A stretch of DNA of 54,450 nt from CAZIUL01 sp964542475 (GCA_964542475.1 CAZIUL010000028.1:1-54450); one strand, 5' to 3'; shown: positions 34,983-44,283, numbered from the stretch's first letter. Numbers and translations: made by a program. Notes: generated by a model not told the origin, from the sequence alone.

Positions 34983-37805
34983 ATGCGTATTGTACTTTCA
35001 GCGGGCGGGCTGCTTTTTCTGTTCATTGCTTACGGCTGCCTAATCACCGATCCGGTTCCTCCTGACGTAATGGTGTCCAACGAAAACCTGACCCTCACCT
35101 TCAATGGTGAGTCCCGGGAGCTGGAACTTTCGTGCGCCGGTAAAGGAATCGTGCTGGACCGCGGGATCTTGACGATGCCCTCGGCCGAGGGGCTGCTCCA
35201 TGTGGGCCGGGATGCCGCCTTACCTGTGATGACTTTTGGATTTTCAGGAGGACGGGAAGCCGCAATCCGCCTCGAGGGAAACCGATTGTTCCTCTCGGCT
35301 TCGGACAGGATCGAGCTCACTTTTCATGGAGCTGTCCATCCGGATTCGGTGGCTGCTTTCCTGAAAGACCAAAAAGATAAAGATCATGACGTTCTGGTTA
35401 CCACCCTTGGACCCGCATCCATACCCGGTGCGGATTCCCTGTACGATCCGCACCACGATCTGGCCTTGACGGCTCAAGCCTCGAACAACACGAAATGGCA
35501 TTTCGAAGGAACGTGGCGGTTGAAAGCGGAGGGAGATGCCGGCAACGATGTGGTGATGCTCACCATAACCGAGAATTACTACAGGAACGAGTTGGCTATT
35601 GCCTATTTTCAGCCCTTTGAAAAACAGAGCTTCTGGAATACCGCGCCCGTAGTGGCCATGACCTGGTACGGGGTGTGCGGCATGAAGCAACCCCAGAACC
35701 TAACCGTGCTCAAACCGGAGATCGACTGGGTGGCTGAGCATCTTCTGCCCTATGCAGGGGACATTGTTTTTCAACTCGATGACAACTACGACCACAGTGA
35801 TGATGCACAGATGCGGGCGTTTTCCGATTACATCCGAAGCAAGGGGCTGATTCCCGGAATCTGGTTCACACCGTTCAGCATCGCCCCCGAAGAAGCCTAT
35901 AAGGCCCGGCCGGAGTGGTTTCTCCATGACAGGGAAGGAAAGAGGCTCCATTCCTTTGCCGGTCTCAACTGGAAATGGCTCGCCCGGGGTCAGCAGGCGG
36001 GCGTGCTCGACGTGGAGTCGGCCGGGGCAGTGGAAAACTGGTTTGCCATGTACTGGAAGAAGGTGAGCGACAGGTGGAACTTCGATTTCTTCAAGATCGA
36101 CGGCCAGCCCACCGCAGTGGCTGCTTATCGCCGCGCTGTCGGCGAGCAGGGGGTGCAAAGCTACCGCAAGGGGCTCGAGTTGGGCAGAAAAATCGTGGGA
36201 CCGGACAAGTTCATCAACGGCTGCTGGGGCATGCCCATAGAAGGAGCGGGGATCATGAACGGTTCGCGCACCGGCGGAGATACGGGATATCACGGCCACG
36301 CCGTGAATGTCATCATCGGCAAGAACTATCTCAACAATATGGTCTGGTGGTGCGATCCTGATGCAGCAGCCGTGCTCCATGACGAGCCGGTGGAGAAGGT
36401 GCGCCTCAATGCCCAGGCCCGGGCGCTCACGGGGCAGCAGTTTCTTACCGATGACCTGTGGACCCAGGTGCGGGCAGAAAACATCGAGGTGTGGCAGCGG
36501 TCCTTTCCCATGCTGCCCATCAGGCCGGCCAACCTCTACCCTGTTGATGATGAGTGGGCTGCCTACGATCTCTTTGATCTCAGGATATTCAAAACCTGGG
36601 GAAGCTACGACCTGGCAGGCCTTCACAACTACCAAGACAGGCCATGCAATAAGCGCCTGGACCTGGGCCGCCTGCCTCTCGAGGCTGGGGAAGTTCATCT
36701 CTTCGAGTACTGGTCTTCTACATACATGGGCCGGTTCATGGCCTGCGAGGTGCTTGACCTCGCTTTCAAACCCCACGAGGGAAAACTCTTCACCCTGGTT
36801 CCTGTTTCAGACGGACGACCCGTGCTGCTGTCCACGAACCGGCATATCAGTCAAGGCGGGTTGGATGTGGAAGCCATGGAATGGCAGCGTCATGGGAAAG
36901 GATGGATGGTTCGGGGCAGGTCCTCCCACCTTGTAGCTGGAGATCCTTACGAACTGGTCTTTGCCTGCAGCAGGTATCAGGTTCAGAAAGGAGAATCCCG
37001 TAATGGAAAGGTGGTTGTAGAAAACGAGCCGGGCTTGGCCCGTGTTCGGATCGTGCCCGAAGAGGGGGGGGCGGCAGATTGGCAGGTCCTGTTCGATCTG
37101 ATCCGTGGTCCATCGATCAGCACATCCCGAATAGGCTGCGACCTGGCGCCAGGGGAATCGAACCGGGTAAAGATCCTAAGCCTGGGGAACGAAGGTCTGA
37201 ACTGGAGAGCAGTCTCCTCCCACCCCCGCATCGAGATCCATGAGGCCGAGGGAATGGTGGGGGCGTGGCCCGAGCAGGGGGTCCTTTCTTTGACGGCTGA
37301 TGGATCCGGCCTTCCCCCCGGCGAGGTGTGGTCGGGGTATGTGGACATCTTCGAACAAGGTTCTTCCAAATCGCTCCTGAGCCTCCCGGTAAGGGTTCAT
37401 ACTCCGCTGCCGGAGAATCTCGCTCTCAAAGCCAATGCCACGGCTTCATCCAAATGGGATGATTCCTCGACCTATGCGGCCGGATCCATCATGGACGGCC
37501 GGCCGGAAACCAGGTGGAACAGCGCGCCAAGCGATGAAAACGGTTGCTGGGTCCTTATCACCTGGCCGGAACCCGTCACCTTCAACCGGGTGATTCTGGA
37601 TGAGTGCATCGATTTCGGTCTGCGCATCCAAGCGTGGCGCCTCGAAACGGATCACACCATTGCCCAGGGTAAGGAGATGGGCAGCCGTTGCGTGGTATCC
37701 CTCCCTGCACCGGTTACGGCAAATAATTTGAAGTTGATCCTGGAAAAAGCCAAGGTAACACCAACCATCAGGGAGATAGAAATTTATCTGTGGGAAAACC
37801 ACTAG
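34983..37805 (+). CDS. Clan GH-D alpha-galactosidase-like lipoprotein
   Basis: 940 aa from ATG 34983 (AAAGGA upstream). A signal peptide ends in a lipobox-like AYGC (C19). An N-terminal beta-sandwich (to about 230) precedes a TIM barrel of the GH27/GH36 (melibiase) type, with the nucleophile candidate in FFKIDGQ (D373) and the acid/base candidate in RTGGDTGY (D433). A beta-domain and a C-terminal F5/8 type C (discoidin)-like domain (about 810-940, with NLALKANATASS) complete it. Alpha-galactosidase activity is expected from the fold. It faces the symporter gene across about 200 bp, so both may share a regulatory region. Confidence 0.8.
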   Translation: MRIVLSAGGLLFLFIAYGCLITDPVPPDVMVSNENLTLTFNGESRELELSCAGKGIVLDRGILTMPSAEGLLHVGRDAALPVMTFGFSGGREAAIRLEGNRLFLSASDRIELTFHGAVHPDSVAAFLKDQKDKDHDVLVTTLGPASIPGADSLYDPHHDLALTAQASNNTKWHFEGTWRLKAEGDAGNDVVMLTITENYYRNELAIAYFQPFEKQSFWNTAPVVAMTWYGVCGMKQPQNLTVLKPEIDWVAEHLLPYAGDIVFQLDDNYDHSDDAQMRAFSDYIRSKGLIPGIWFTPFSIAPEEAYKARPEWFLHDREGKRLHSFAGLNWKWLARGQQAGVLDVESAGAVENWFAMYWKKVSDRWNFDFFKIDGQPTAVAAYRRAVGEQGVQSYRKGLELGRKIVGPDKFINGCWGMPIEGAGIMNGSRTGGDTGYHGHAVNVIIGKNYLNNMVWWCDPDAAAVLHDEPVEKVRLNAQARALTGQQFLTDDLWTQVRAENIEVWQRSFPMLPIRPANLYPVDDEWAAYDLFDLRIFKTWGSYDLAGLHNYQDRPCNKRLDLGRLPLEAGEVHLFEYWSSTYMGRFMACEVLDLAFKPHEGKLFTLVPVSDGRPVLLSTNRHISQGGLDVEAMEWQRHGKGWMVRGRSSHLVAGDPYELVFACSRYQVQKGESRNGKVVVENEPGLARVRIVPEEGGAADWQVLFDLIRGPSISTSRIGCDLAPGESNRVKILSLGNEGLNWRAVSSHPRIEIHEAEGMVGAWPEQGVLSLTADGSGLPPGEVWSGYVDIFEQGSSKSLLSLPVRVHTPLPENLALKANATASSKWDDSSTYAAGSIMDGRPETRWNSAPSDENGCWVLITWPEPVTFNRVILDECIDFGLRIQAWRLETDHTIAQGKEMGSRCVVSLPAPVTANNLKLILEKAKVTPTIREIEIYLWENH

Positions 37806-37852
37806 CGTCGACGGACGCTCTTGTAAGGGCGGGCGGGAGGAGACGGGCAAAC

Positions 37853-37953
37853 CCTTGCCGAGCCAGGCAAAAAAGAACCGCAAAAAGAAGGGGAAGAAGA
37901 CCAAGCGGCGCAGCTACACGCCCGGCGAGAAGCGCGCACCCGCTATGATGTGA
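37853..37953 (+). pseudogene. Possible transposase N-terminal remnant
   Basis: A short frame encodes a Lys/Arg-rich stretch followed by KRRSYTPGEKR, which resembles the beginning of the helix-turn-helix of several IS transposases, and then stops. The rest of 37806-38036 holds only an inverted pair (GCTCAAG/CTTGAGC, about 37968-38000). The assignment is weak; it may be chance. Confidence 0.25.
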
Positions 37954-38036
37954 AAGAGCTCAAGGTGAGAAGCTGGAGTGCGTACCGGGCGTCTTGAGCT
38001 TTGCTATATTATAAAATGAAGGAGTGGGCATTTTTT

Positions 38037-39335
38037 TCACGCATTGCCCCGGCCTTTTGCTTTTCCGCGCAGGATATCGAGCACCGTGGGATCCACCTGG
38101 AACATGCCCTCCAGCGCGATCCGTCCGAGGTTGCCGATCGAATCCTCCACGGTCTTGCCGAGCACGCCTTCCTCTGCGGCCACGCCGTAGCCTTGGATGG
38201 CCATGAGCGCTGACCGCAGCGCCGCATCCACGGAAGTCACGGCCTTCAAGGCGCAGCCGGGCTTGGCGCCGTCGCAGATCAAACCGCCCAGGTCACCGAT
38301 CACGTTGTTCACGGCCAGGGTGATCTTCTTTAGGTCCGGGCCGGCATGCTGGTACACGATGCCCGCGGCAGCGGCAATGCCCGCGGCCATGGCACAGCCG
38401 CAGATCACGGAAAGCTCCCCGATAAAACATTTCACATAAGCGTTGATCACATGGGCTGTACCGATCGATTTCAGCAGGGTTTCCTCAGGCACATCCATCT
38501 CCCGGAACAATCCGTGGAGCGTGAGGGTCACCACGATCCCCTGGTTGCCTGAGCCGCCGGAGGTCATGACCGCTTGTGGCAGGCCTCCCATGCGCGCATC
38601 CACAGCGGAAGCGACCTGCGTCTTGACCCGGAAGAACAGATCGTCCGCCAGAAAACCGTCCTCTTTCATCTTCACAAGCTGGCTGGCCGTGCCCTGGATC
38701 TCGAAACCGCGCCGGGCCATGGCCCGATTCATGTCCACCCCCTTTTTCAGAAACGCCAGATCTTCCTCATCAGGATTTTCCGCCAGATCCAGGCATCCGG
38801 CCAAGTCCAGCTTCTTCAGCTTTTCACGATATCCGTGACCTTCTCCCCCATCGCCGCATGCTGAAGAGGCCTCAAAAAGCGGTTTACCGTCCTTTTCAAT
38901 GCGCTCTATATGGGTATGGCCCTCGGATAGCACGCACACGACCCGATGGTCTTTTGATGAGACTTGGGCTTCCACACGGAACCCCAGAACGCCGTCAAGA
39001 CAGGCCGATTCACAGGCGCCTGCGTCCATGAGCTGCGCGGCATGTTGACGGTGCGCCTCGGTAATGCCATGGAGCACCTCCAGCCCGGCCTCGGGGCACG
39101 CGATCAGCGCGCCGAGCACGGCGGCGATCAGGTTGCCCTTCCGCCCGCCCGCATGCGGCACCGTGACTGCTGCGCCGTTCTTAAAGGTACCACGGTCCGC
39201 CTTAAGGATCACCCGCTCCACGGGCTCCCCCAGCTTCTCGGCCGCCACGGCTGCCGCAAATGCGCAGGCGATCGGCTCTGTGCATCCCAGGGCGGGATAG
39301 ACTTCATGGCGTAAGATATCCTTGAACAGGTTCAT
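38037..39335 (-). CDS. UPF0597 / L-cysteine desulfidase-like protein
   Basis: 432 aa from ATG 39335 (AAAGGA 8 nt upstream). The family includes archaeal and enterobacterial L-cysteine desulfidases (CdsB/CyuA), Fe-S enzymes producing pyruvate, ammonia and sulfide, related to serine dehydratase alpha subunits. Conserved features are PALGCTEPIACAFAAA near 12-27, CDGAKPGCALK near 355-365, and other Cys residues suited to a 4Fe-4S cluster. An upstream extension of the frame to 39551 is an ACT-domain remnant in another frame and not part of this protein. It sits inside the polysaccharide region without obvious functional links and may be backbone. Confidence 0.82.
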   Translation of the reverse strand: MNLFKDILRHEVYPALGCTEPIACAFAAAVAAEKLGEPVERVILKADRGTFKNGAAVTVPHAGGRKGNLIAAVLGALIACPEAGLEVLHGITEAHRQHAAQLMDAGACESACLDGVLGFRVEAQVSSKDHRVVCVLSEGHTHIERIEKDGKPLFEASSACGDGGEGHGYREKLKKLDLAGCLDLAENPDEEDLAFLKKGVDMNRAMARRGFEIQGTASQLVKMKEDGFLADDLFFRVKTQVASAVDARMGGLPQAVMTSGGSGNQGIVVTLTLHGLFREMDVPEETLLKSIGTAHVINAYVKCFIGELSVICGCAMAAGIAAAAGIVYQHAGPDLKKITLAVNNVIGDLGGLICDGAKPGCALKAVTSVDAALRSALMAIQGYGVAAEEGVLGKTVEDSIGNLGRIALEGMFQVDPTVLDILRGKAKGRGNA

Positions 39336-39337
39336 AG

Positions 39338-39463
39338 CTATGTCCTTTTCGAAAACCGGGCAAAGAGGGTGTCGAATGCCAGGTTCACATCGTTCTAGCT
39401 CATGTAGATGTTGAACTCCGTGGCTGTAGACGCCACCTCCATGACATTGATGTTCTGAAGCGC
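39338..39463 (-). pseudogene. ACT-domain remnant (aspartokinase-like C-terminus) with in-frame stop
   Basis: In the frame offset from the UPF0597 upstream extension, the minus strand reads ALQNINVMEVASTATEFNIY, then MS, a TAG stop (39395-39397), and then NDVNLAFDTLFARFSKRT before a final TAG. This is the pattern of the last ACT domain of an aspartokinase or a related amino-acid sensor. The upstream part is missing and the internal stop breaks it, so it is a decayed gene end. It lies 2 nt before the UPF0597 start. Confidence 0.65.
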
Positions 39464-39510
39464 CACTCAGACGAAAGATGCAAAGCTCACGCGTCCTCTC
39501 GCGCTCTCTC

Positions 39511-40977
39511 TCACGCGTTCGTCCGGATATCCATGCCGTAGAGCTCGGCAAAGGTCGCTACGTGGCGCGTGAAGTCGCCGCAGTAGAGGATCGGGTGCGG
39601 CCCCGGGTATACAGTGCGGATGTCTTTCACACCATTCATCTTCACCAGGACGCGCGTTGCGCAGCCGCCCACGGGCGGGCAACCGGGCGATCCGAGCACC
39701 TCGCCATGCCATGCATCCATTCTGTTCCCGCCCGAGTGATACTTGAACAGGGTCGCCCGCTCCCCTGCCGGCCACTTGACGTCGAGTGCCAGGGTCTTGG
39801 GAAGTTGATGGAAAAACGGCCTCAAGGCATGGGGCGTCTCCGCTCCCGTCGGGCCCTGAAGCTTAATGGGACAGGTGCAGTGCGACGCCAAGTAGGTGTT
39901 TTCCTCTGTATCAAACTCGGGATTGTGCTGGAATCCTCCGCGCCCGAAAAGCGATGCTCCCAGCATGAGCGAAAGGGTGGCGTTGAGGTCGTTCTCGCAT
40001 CCGCTGGGAACGAGAGAACCGTTGTTCATGGCGAAGCTCAGGCAGGGTTTTCGGTGCTTGAGAAAGAGGCATTCGATGGTGACGGCGTCCGCGTCGTGGC
40101 GCTTCATTAGCTGCCGCACCGTCTCGTGGGCCCGCGCGGCGTCAAGGAAGGCCTTGTCGGCCAGGTCGGTCACAGAGTCCGCGCGGCGGCGCACGGCCCG
40201 GGCCAGGCTCTCCAGCTCGGAAGTCATTTGAACCTCGTCGTAGAGGTCGTTGTAGTGCCCGGCGGGTACGCCGTGAATGCTCGTTCCAAAGAGCGGCTCA
40301 TTGGCGTCCACCTCCTCCTTGAACCGACCCGACACGCGTAGGAGCCGGCTCTGCTTCATGCTGTTTTGCGCGTGTAGGGCCCGCAATCCCCTCTCGAGGG
40401 CGCCCCAGTTTTCAACAGAGTGGATGTACTGGGTACGCGCGGCCGTGTCGAGCTTCTGCGGTGGGAGCTGGTGGTTGGCACCCACGGGATGATATACGAT
40501 GACAGGACCGTCAAAGGACTCGACGATGGGAACGATTTTGGCGCTGAATGTGTTCCAGAAGTTGAAAAGCATGAGCGCGTCCGGCTTCGTCTCCTTGACC
40601 TCGTTGATGAAAGCCTGGATCCCGGTGTTGGTGTAGATCGGGGTTTCGTCCAGGGCCAGGGTAAGGTCGAGCCCGGCAGCCATCGGTCGGATGTGCTCCA
40701 TGAAGCGTGTCTGCTGCTCTTCGGGCTTGTACTGGTTACCCGGCCAGGTACACCACTGGTGATGAGCCCAGCCGTCCTCGAGTTCGCCGCGGAGCACCAC
40801 ATCGAGTGGAGGGTAGAAGAATGCGCCTCGAACCAGGGCAGGTCTCTTGGGACGCGGGTGAAGCTTCATCACATCGGGGATAACTGTTGCACACCCGGTC
40901 GGCCAAAGGGCCGGAGAGGACAGTGCAGCCGTGGTTTTCAAAAACGTTCTCCGGTTGATTGATCTCCCTGGTCGCAT
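39511..40977 (-). CDS. Tat-exported L-fucose/L-arabinose isomerase-like protein
   Basis: 488 aa from ATG 40977 (AAGGAG upstream). It begins with a Tat signal (SINRRTFLKTTAALSS). The body resembles the FucI/AraA-type isomerase fold: an N-terminal nucleotide-fold-like part with GLDLTLALDETPIYTN, and a C-terminal part with HDADAVTIECLFLKHRKPC and CENDLNATLSLMLG, the latter recalling the metal-site Glu/Asp region of these isomerases. An aldose-ketose isomerase outside the cytoplasm would be unusual, so the domain may act differently. It lies near the GH95-like gene, consistent with L-fucose or L-galactose metabolism. Confidence 0.6.
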   Translation of the reverse strand: MRPGRSINRRTFLKTTAALSSPALWPTGCATVIPDVMKLHPRPKRPALVRGAFFYPPLDVVLRGELEDGWAHHQWCTWPGNQYKPEEQQTRFMEHIRPMAAGLDLTLALDETPIYTNTGIQAFINEVKETKPDALMLFNFWNTFSAKIVPIVESFDGPVIVYHPVGANHQLPPQKLDTAARTQYIHSVENWGALERGLRALHAQNSMKQSRLLRVSGRFKEEVDANEPLFGTSIHGVPAGHYNDLYDEVQMTSELESLARAVRRRADSVTDLADKAFLDAARAHETVRQLMKRHDADAVTIECLFLKHRKPCLSFAMNNGSLVPSGCENDLNATLSLMLGASLFGRGGFQHNPEFDTEENTYLASHCTCPIKLQGPTGAETPHALRPFFHQLPKTLALDVKWPAGERATLFKYHSGGNRMDAWHGEVLGSPGCPPVGGCATRVLVKMNGVKDIRTVYPGPHPILYCGDFTRHVATFAELYGMDIRTNA

Positions 40978-41069
40978 CAAAAGACTCCTTTCATGATCTA
41001 GAATTTTCGTCGACGGAAAACAAGACGAATGAAGGTTGAGCGGCCAAAACACCTTCAAGGAGCATTATA

Positions 41070-41150
41070 AAAAACAAGGGTCAGGTGATCAACCTAGCCA
41101 TTCATCGATCATTTGGCGCGCCCTGCAGGGGTCGAACCCGTGGCCTTTGG
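41070..41150 (-). repeat. Degenerate 3' fragment of tRNA-Arg plus downstream terminator
   Basis: 41114-41150 matches 47326-47362, the 3' half of the intact tRNA-Arg, at 31 of 37 positions including CCA and the T arm. The flank 41070-41113 matches the terminator region beyond the intact gene (GGTCAGGYGATCARCCTA). Both are in the same orientation, so they form an imperfect direct repeat about 6.2 kb apart. This is what an old tRNA integration site looks like; a decayed paralogous tRNA gene is the alternative. Confidence 0.6.
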
Positions 41151-41169
41151 TTACGTATGTTCAAAAAAA

Positions 41170-41298
41170 TCACTTTCCCCAATACATTGGGATCCCCCCA
41201 TGTATTAGCGAATTGCCATGACAGGAGAACCAGAAGCCCGCACAGATCATGGTGATGAAGTATGCCCCCAAGATTGACAGGTCGACCCAGCTCATCAT
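41170..41298 (-). pseudogene. Truncated sodium:solute symporter 5' end
   Basis: Downstream of the GH95-like gene (24 nt from its stop, with AAAGGAGA upstream) a frame opens with MMSWVDLSILGAYFITMICA followed by GFWF, the typical first membrane segment of an SSS transporter. After about 24 codons the similarity ends and the frame stops at 41170, next to the tRNA-Arg fragment. A 7-bp inverted repeat (AATACAT/ATGTATT) lies at 41181-41207, near the break. The rest of the gene is missing. Confidence 0.6.
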
Positions 41299-41322
41299 GC
41301 CGCTTCAGTCTCCTTTTTGCAC

Positions 41323-44283
41323 CTATCGATCCACGATCACGCTGATTTCGTCGAAGTAGCCTCGATCGTTGTGCCACGGGTGTTCGCCACCGGCACCGAC
41401 CTTGATCAATACCACCACTTTCCGGCCGGCGTATGTGGACAGGTCATACTCAAATGTTTTCCATTCCTTTTCGGACGGCTCGGGACCAGCGGCGACCACT
41501 TCCTCCTTGAACCATTTCGTTACCTCTCCATCGTCGACCCCAGCCTGCATTATGTAATCCGACCGTCCCTCAAAAGGATCGCCCGAGGTGACGATACGAA
41601 GACGCGGCGAGCCCTTTGAAGGGATGATCAACACACGCTTCAGGATACAAACTTCGTTTCGGCCGGTTGGATGAACCGCCACAATGCCCTGGCGGCCCGG
41701 ATTGGGATTGCGCACTCCCTCTCCGGGACGATCGATCCAGCGCGGCGGCTCAGCAGGATAGCCCCCCACGATCTCGAGCCTATCAAAATCCTCCTTTGAA
41801 TCGAAACGGTTGATGAGCCCGACGTCTGCTTCAACCTCTTTGAACCGCGCACCGACGACGGGACTGGGTTGATGATCCGGCAGAAAGGCGCGGGCTGCAA
41901 TGTCCATACCATTACGGACTTCAATGGGACCTTTGTATATTTCGGATCGACGCGTCGGAACGCTTCCATCGGTAGTGTAACGGATCTCGGCGAGTTCGTC
42001 GGCGGATAAGGTGACAGTAACCGGTTGAAGCAGCCTACCCCCGGAAGGTACGATCCGTGGTGCGGAAGCCCAGGGAATCATGAATTCGTGTAGCTCCTTT
42101 AAGGAAACATTAACCGGCCCTATGAGTACTGTTTCCCCCATTCCGGTTTTAATGGTGAAGCGATCTCCGCTTACCGTTTCTTGGGGCTTTCCCGTGCGGT
42201 AAACAACCACCTTGCTGCCCGGCCAGGGATTGACAATGGTGCAATTCCGCCCGCGTTCGCTGTGTACCTCGACGTACCGCACCCTGCCGTCACGAAAGTC
42301 ACTGGAGACCAGAAAAGCGCCCCAGCAACGTAGCTTGGTGAAGCGCGTATCACGATCCCTCGGCCAAACAGGAAACAGGCGCAGCACGTGACCGTGGCTC
42401 ATGCAAAGCATTTCGTTGATCGTGTTGGGGACGGTACTGAAATTCTCGATGCCATGAGGATTGCCCAACTTGAAACCATTGGGATAGGAATGCTTCGCGT
42501 ATTGGCGAAGATGTTTCAAGATAAGGACCGGATCGTACCCCACACGCACCGCTGCGGGGAAAAGGCTGTTGGTGCCGTTGAAATCCAGCCACCTCTGCAT
42601 AACCTGTATCGTGTTGCGTGAAACTTTCAACAGATATGGGTCGCTGTCCAGTCCGATGGCGTTGCCCGGGTAGATATGCTGGATTCCCAGGGTGTTGTCG
42701 TTCCACCAGGCGGTGCCGCGTTCGGTGTAGCGGAACACGGTCATGTTGTCCCGTTCCTGCGTCGTGAATCCGCTTAGGTGATCGAGGATGTGTTGCCACT
42801 TCCCGCGGCGGTCCGTATCCGCGTCCAGTTCCAGGCTCATGTCAAGGGCAAGGTCGAAAGAGTTGCGGAGCAGGCCGAGCGTGAGAATGGGATTTACATC
42901 GTCGCCCGACCCCTCATGAACCGAGTCGTTATAGATCACATAACGGCCGTCCTCGAAGGTCAGATGATCTTCCCAGAATTCGATGACCTCCTTGACCAGG
43001 GGATAGATCTTGCGTCCGTAGGCAGGATCGTAGGTGCACCGCCAGCGCTGAGCCATATTGACCAGGCAATAGGCGCCATTGGATTTCTGACCCCAGAACC
43101 ACCCGCGATGTCCGAACCCTTTGGGTTCTTGATTCTGGGCGGAGAATCCTTTCGGGCCGATACCAACCGGATAGAGGACGCCGCGGGATTCGAGGAAACG
43201 GCGGGCATAACCCCTGGCGCGATTTATGAAATCCAGAATCGGCGTATCCTGGGGGTCGGCCTGCTCGATGCGGTTTGACGAATACAGACCGTAGAACGGC
43301 GCCATGTGGTTGTAATTCAAATGATAATCACCTGACCACCAAGGCGCGTCTGTTGTGACCCACGTTCCAAAAATCGCCGGGGGAAACTCCGGGTCGCGGC
43401 TGGCGCTGCCCATGGAGTACAACGATTGGTAGTAGGCCTTCTCCAAAATCGGATCGCCAATCTGAACCCACGACTTGGCCCAATAGTCCGCCCACCACTG
43501 TAGATGGTCCCTGCGCAGCCGAAGCAGGGAATCTTGGTCAAGATCCGCGACCGTTGACCGGGCACGGGACAGGTAATCGTCATGCTTGATTTGGCTATCC
43601 ACCGCCACGACCAGGGTGACGGATCGATTGGGCGTCAGTTCGAAGGACCGCCCCTGCGCATGTATCACTTTCATGGCCGCAGCAGCTTCAACAGGCAATC
43701 CCACATCTTTGCGGAAACGACGGACGATCCAATCAACATCCTTTTGCGTGCCGTGGTCGACTTCGGATCCGTCGCCTTGCGCTGCCCACAGATCGACCCG
43801 GATCGGTACCGCCTCCCCCTCGACGGACAGTTCAATCACAAAAAGGTTTGCAGTAGCGGCAACCCAGCTGCGTATTGATACTTTTCGTTGATCCTTTATT
43901 ATGGCGACGATGGTTGTCGCATCGGCAAAGTGCTGTTCTACATGGTATGAGGCGTCCTTCAATTCCTCCGATATGATGTCGATCCCCCCGATGGGCCGCG
44001 GCCCTCCTGTAGGGGCTTCCAACTTCCAGAAATCGTTCTTGTTCACCCAGAACCGCAGCGCCTCTGGCGAACCGCCTAGAGAGACGCCCATGTCGCCGTT
44101 TCCCATGAGGGGCCCATCAATGGAATGATCAGCCGGCGTGCGGGTCGGGGGAGCAGTCCACGTCGCGGTGTGATCCTTCACGGCTGTGAGGGCTTGATCC
44201 CCGCAATCCTCAGCCTGCGCGTTGGTGCCCACCATCCAAGTCAGAACAGAGACCATCAAAGTCACATGAACAGATCGACTCAT
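41323..44283 (-). CDS. Exported GH95-like alpha-L-fucosidase/galactosidase
   Basis: 986 aa with a signal peptide (1-24, ending AQAEDC). An N-terminal beta-sandwich (PLMGNGDMGVSLGG near 58) and an (alpha/alpha)6 barrel with GDYHLNYNHM and an acidic NDSVHEGSGDD segment fit the GH95/GH65 clan. A sandwich domain, a chitobiase-C-like module (YTTDGSVPTR near 785) and a C-terminal carbohydrate-binding-like beta domain follow. GH95 members act on alpha-L-fucosides or alpha-L-galactosides, both found in algal sulfated galactans and fucans. The sequence is divergent from typical GH95, so the family call is tentative. It was followed by an SSS transporter gene, now truncated. Confidence 0.65.
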   Translation of the reverse strand: MSRSVHVTLMVSVLTWMVGTNAQAEDCGDQALTAVKDHTATWTAPPTRTPADHSIDGPLMGNGDMGVSLGGSPEALRFWVNKNDFWKLEAPTGGPRPIGGIDIISEELKDASYHVEQHFADATTIVAIIKDQRKVSIRSWVAATANLFVIELSVEGEAVPIRVDLWAAQGDGSEVDHGTQKDVDWIVRRFRKDVGLPVEAAAAMKVIHAQGRSFELTPNRSVTLVVAVDSQIKHDDYLSRARSTVADLDQDSLLRLRRDHLQWWADYWAKSWVQIGDPILEKAYYQSLYSMGSASRDPEFPPAIFGTWVTTDAPWWSGDYHLNYNHMAPFYGLYSSNRIEQADPQDTPILDFINRARGYARRFLESRGVLYPVGIGPKGFSAQNQEPKGFGHRGWFWGQKSNGAYCLVNMAQRWRCTYDPAYGRKIYPLVKEVIEFWEDHLTFEDGRYVIYNDSVHEGSGDDVNPILTLGLLRNSFDLALDMSLELDADTDRRGKWQHILDHLSGFTTQERDNMTVFRYTERGTAWWNDNTLGIQHIYPGNAIGLDSDPYLLKVSRNTIQVMQRWLDFNGTNSLFPAAVRVGYDPVLILKHLRQYAKHSYPNGFKLGNPHGIENFSTVPNTINEMLCMSHGHVLRLFPVWPRDRDTRFTKLRCWGAFLVSSDFRDGRVRYVEVHSERGRNCTIVNPWPGSKVVVYRTGKPQETVSGDRFTIKTGMGETVLIGPVNVSLKELHEFMIPWASAPRIVPSGGRLLQPVTVTLSADELAEIRYTTDGSVPTRRSEIYKGPIEVRNGMDIAARAFLPDHQPSPVVGARFKEVEADVGLINRFDSKEDFDRLEIVGGYPAEPPRWIDRPGEGVRNPNPGRQGIVAVHPTGRNEVCILKRVLIIPSKGSPRLRIVTSGDPFEGRSDYIMQAGVDDGEVTKWFKEEVVAAGPEPSEKEWKTFEYDLSTYAGRKVVVLIKVGAGGEHPWHNDRGYFDEISVIVDR

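Noticed and set aside
35700..36776. 358-codon minus-strand open frame
   Set aside because: Antisense to the GH-D catalytic barrel; no motif and no ribosome-binding sequence.
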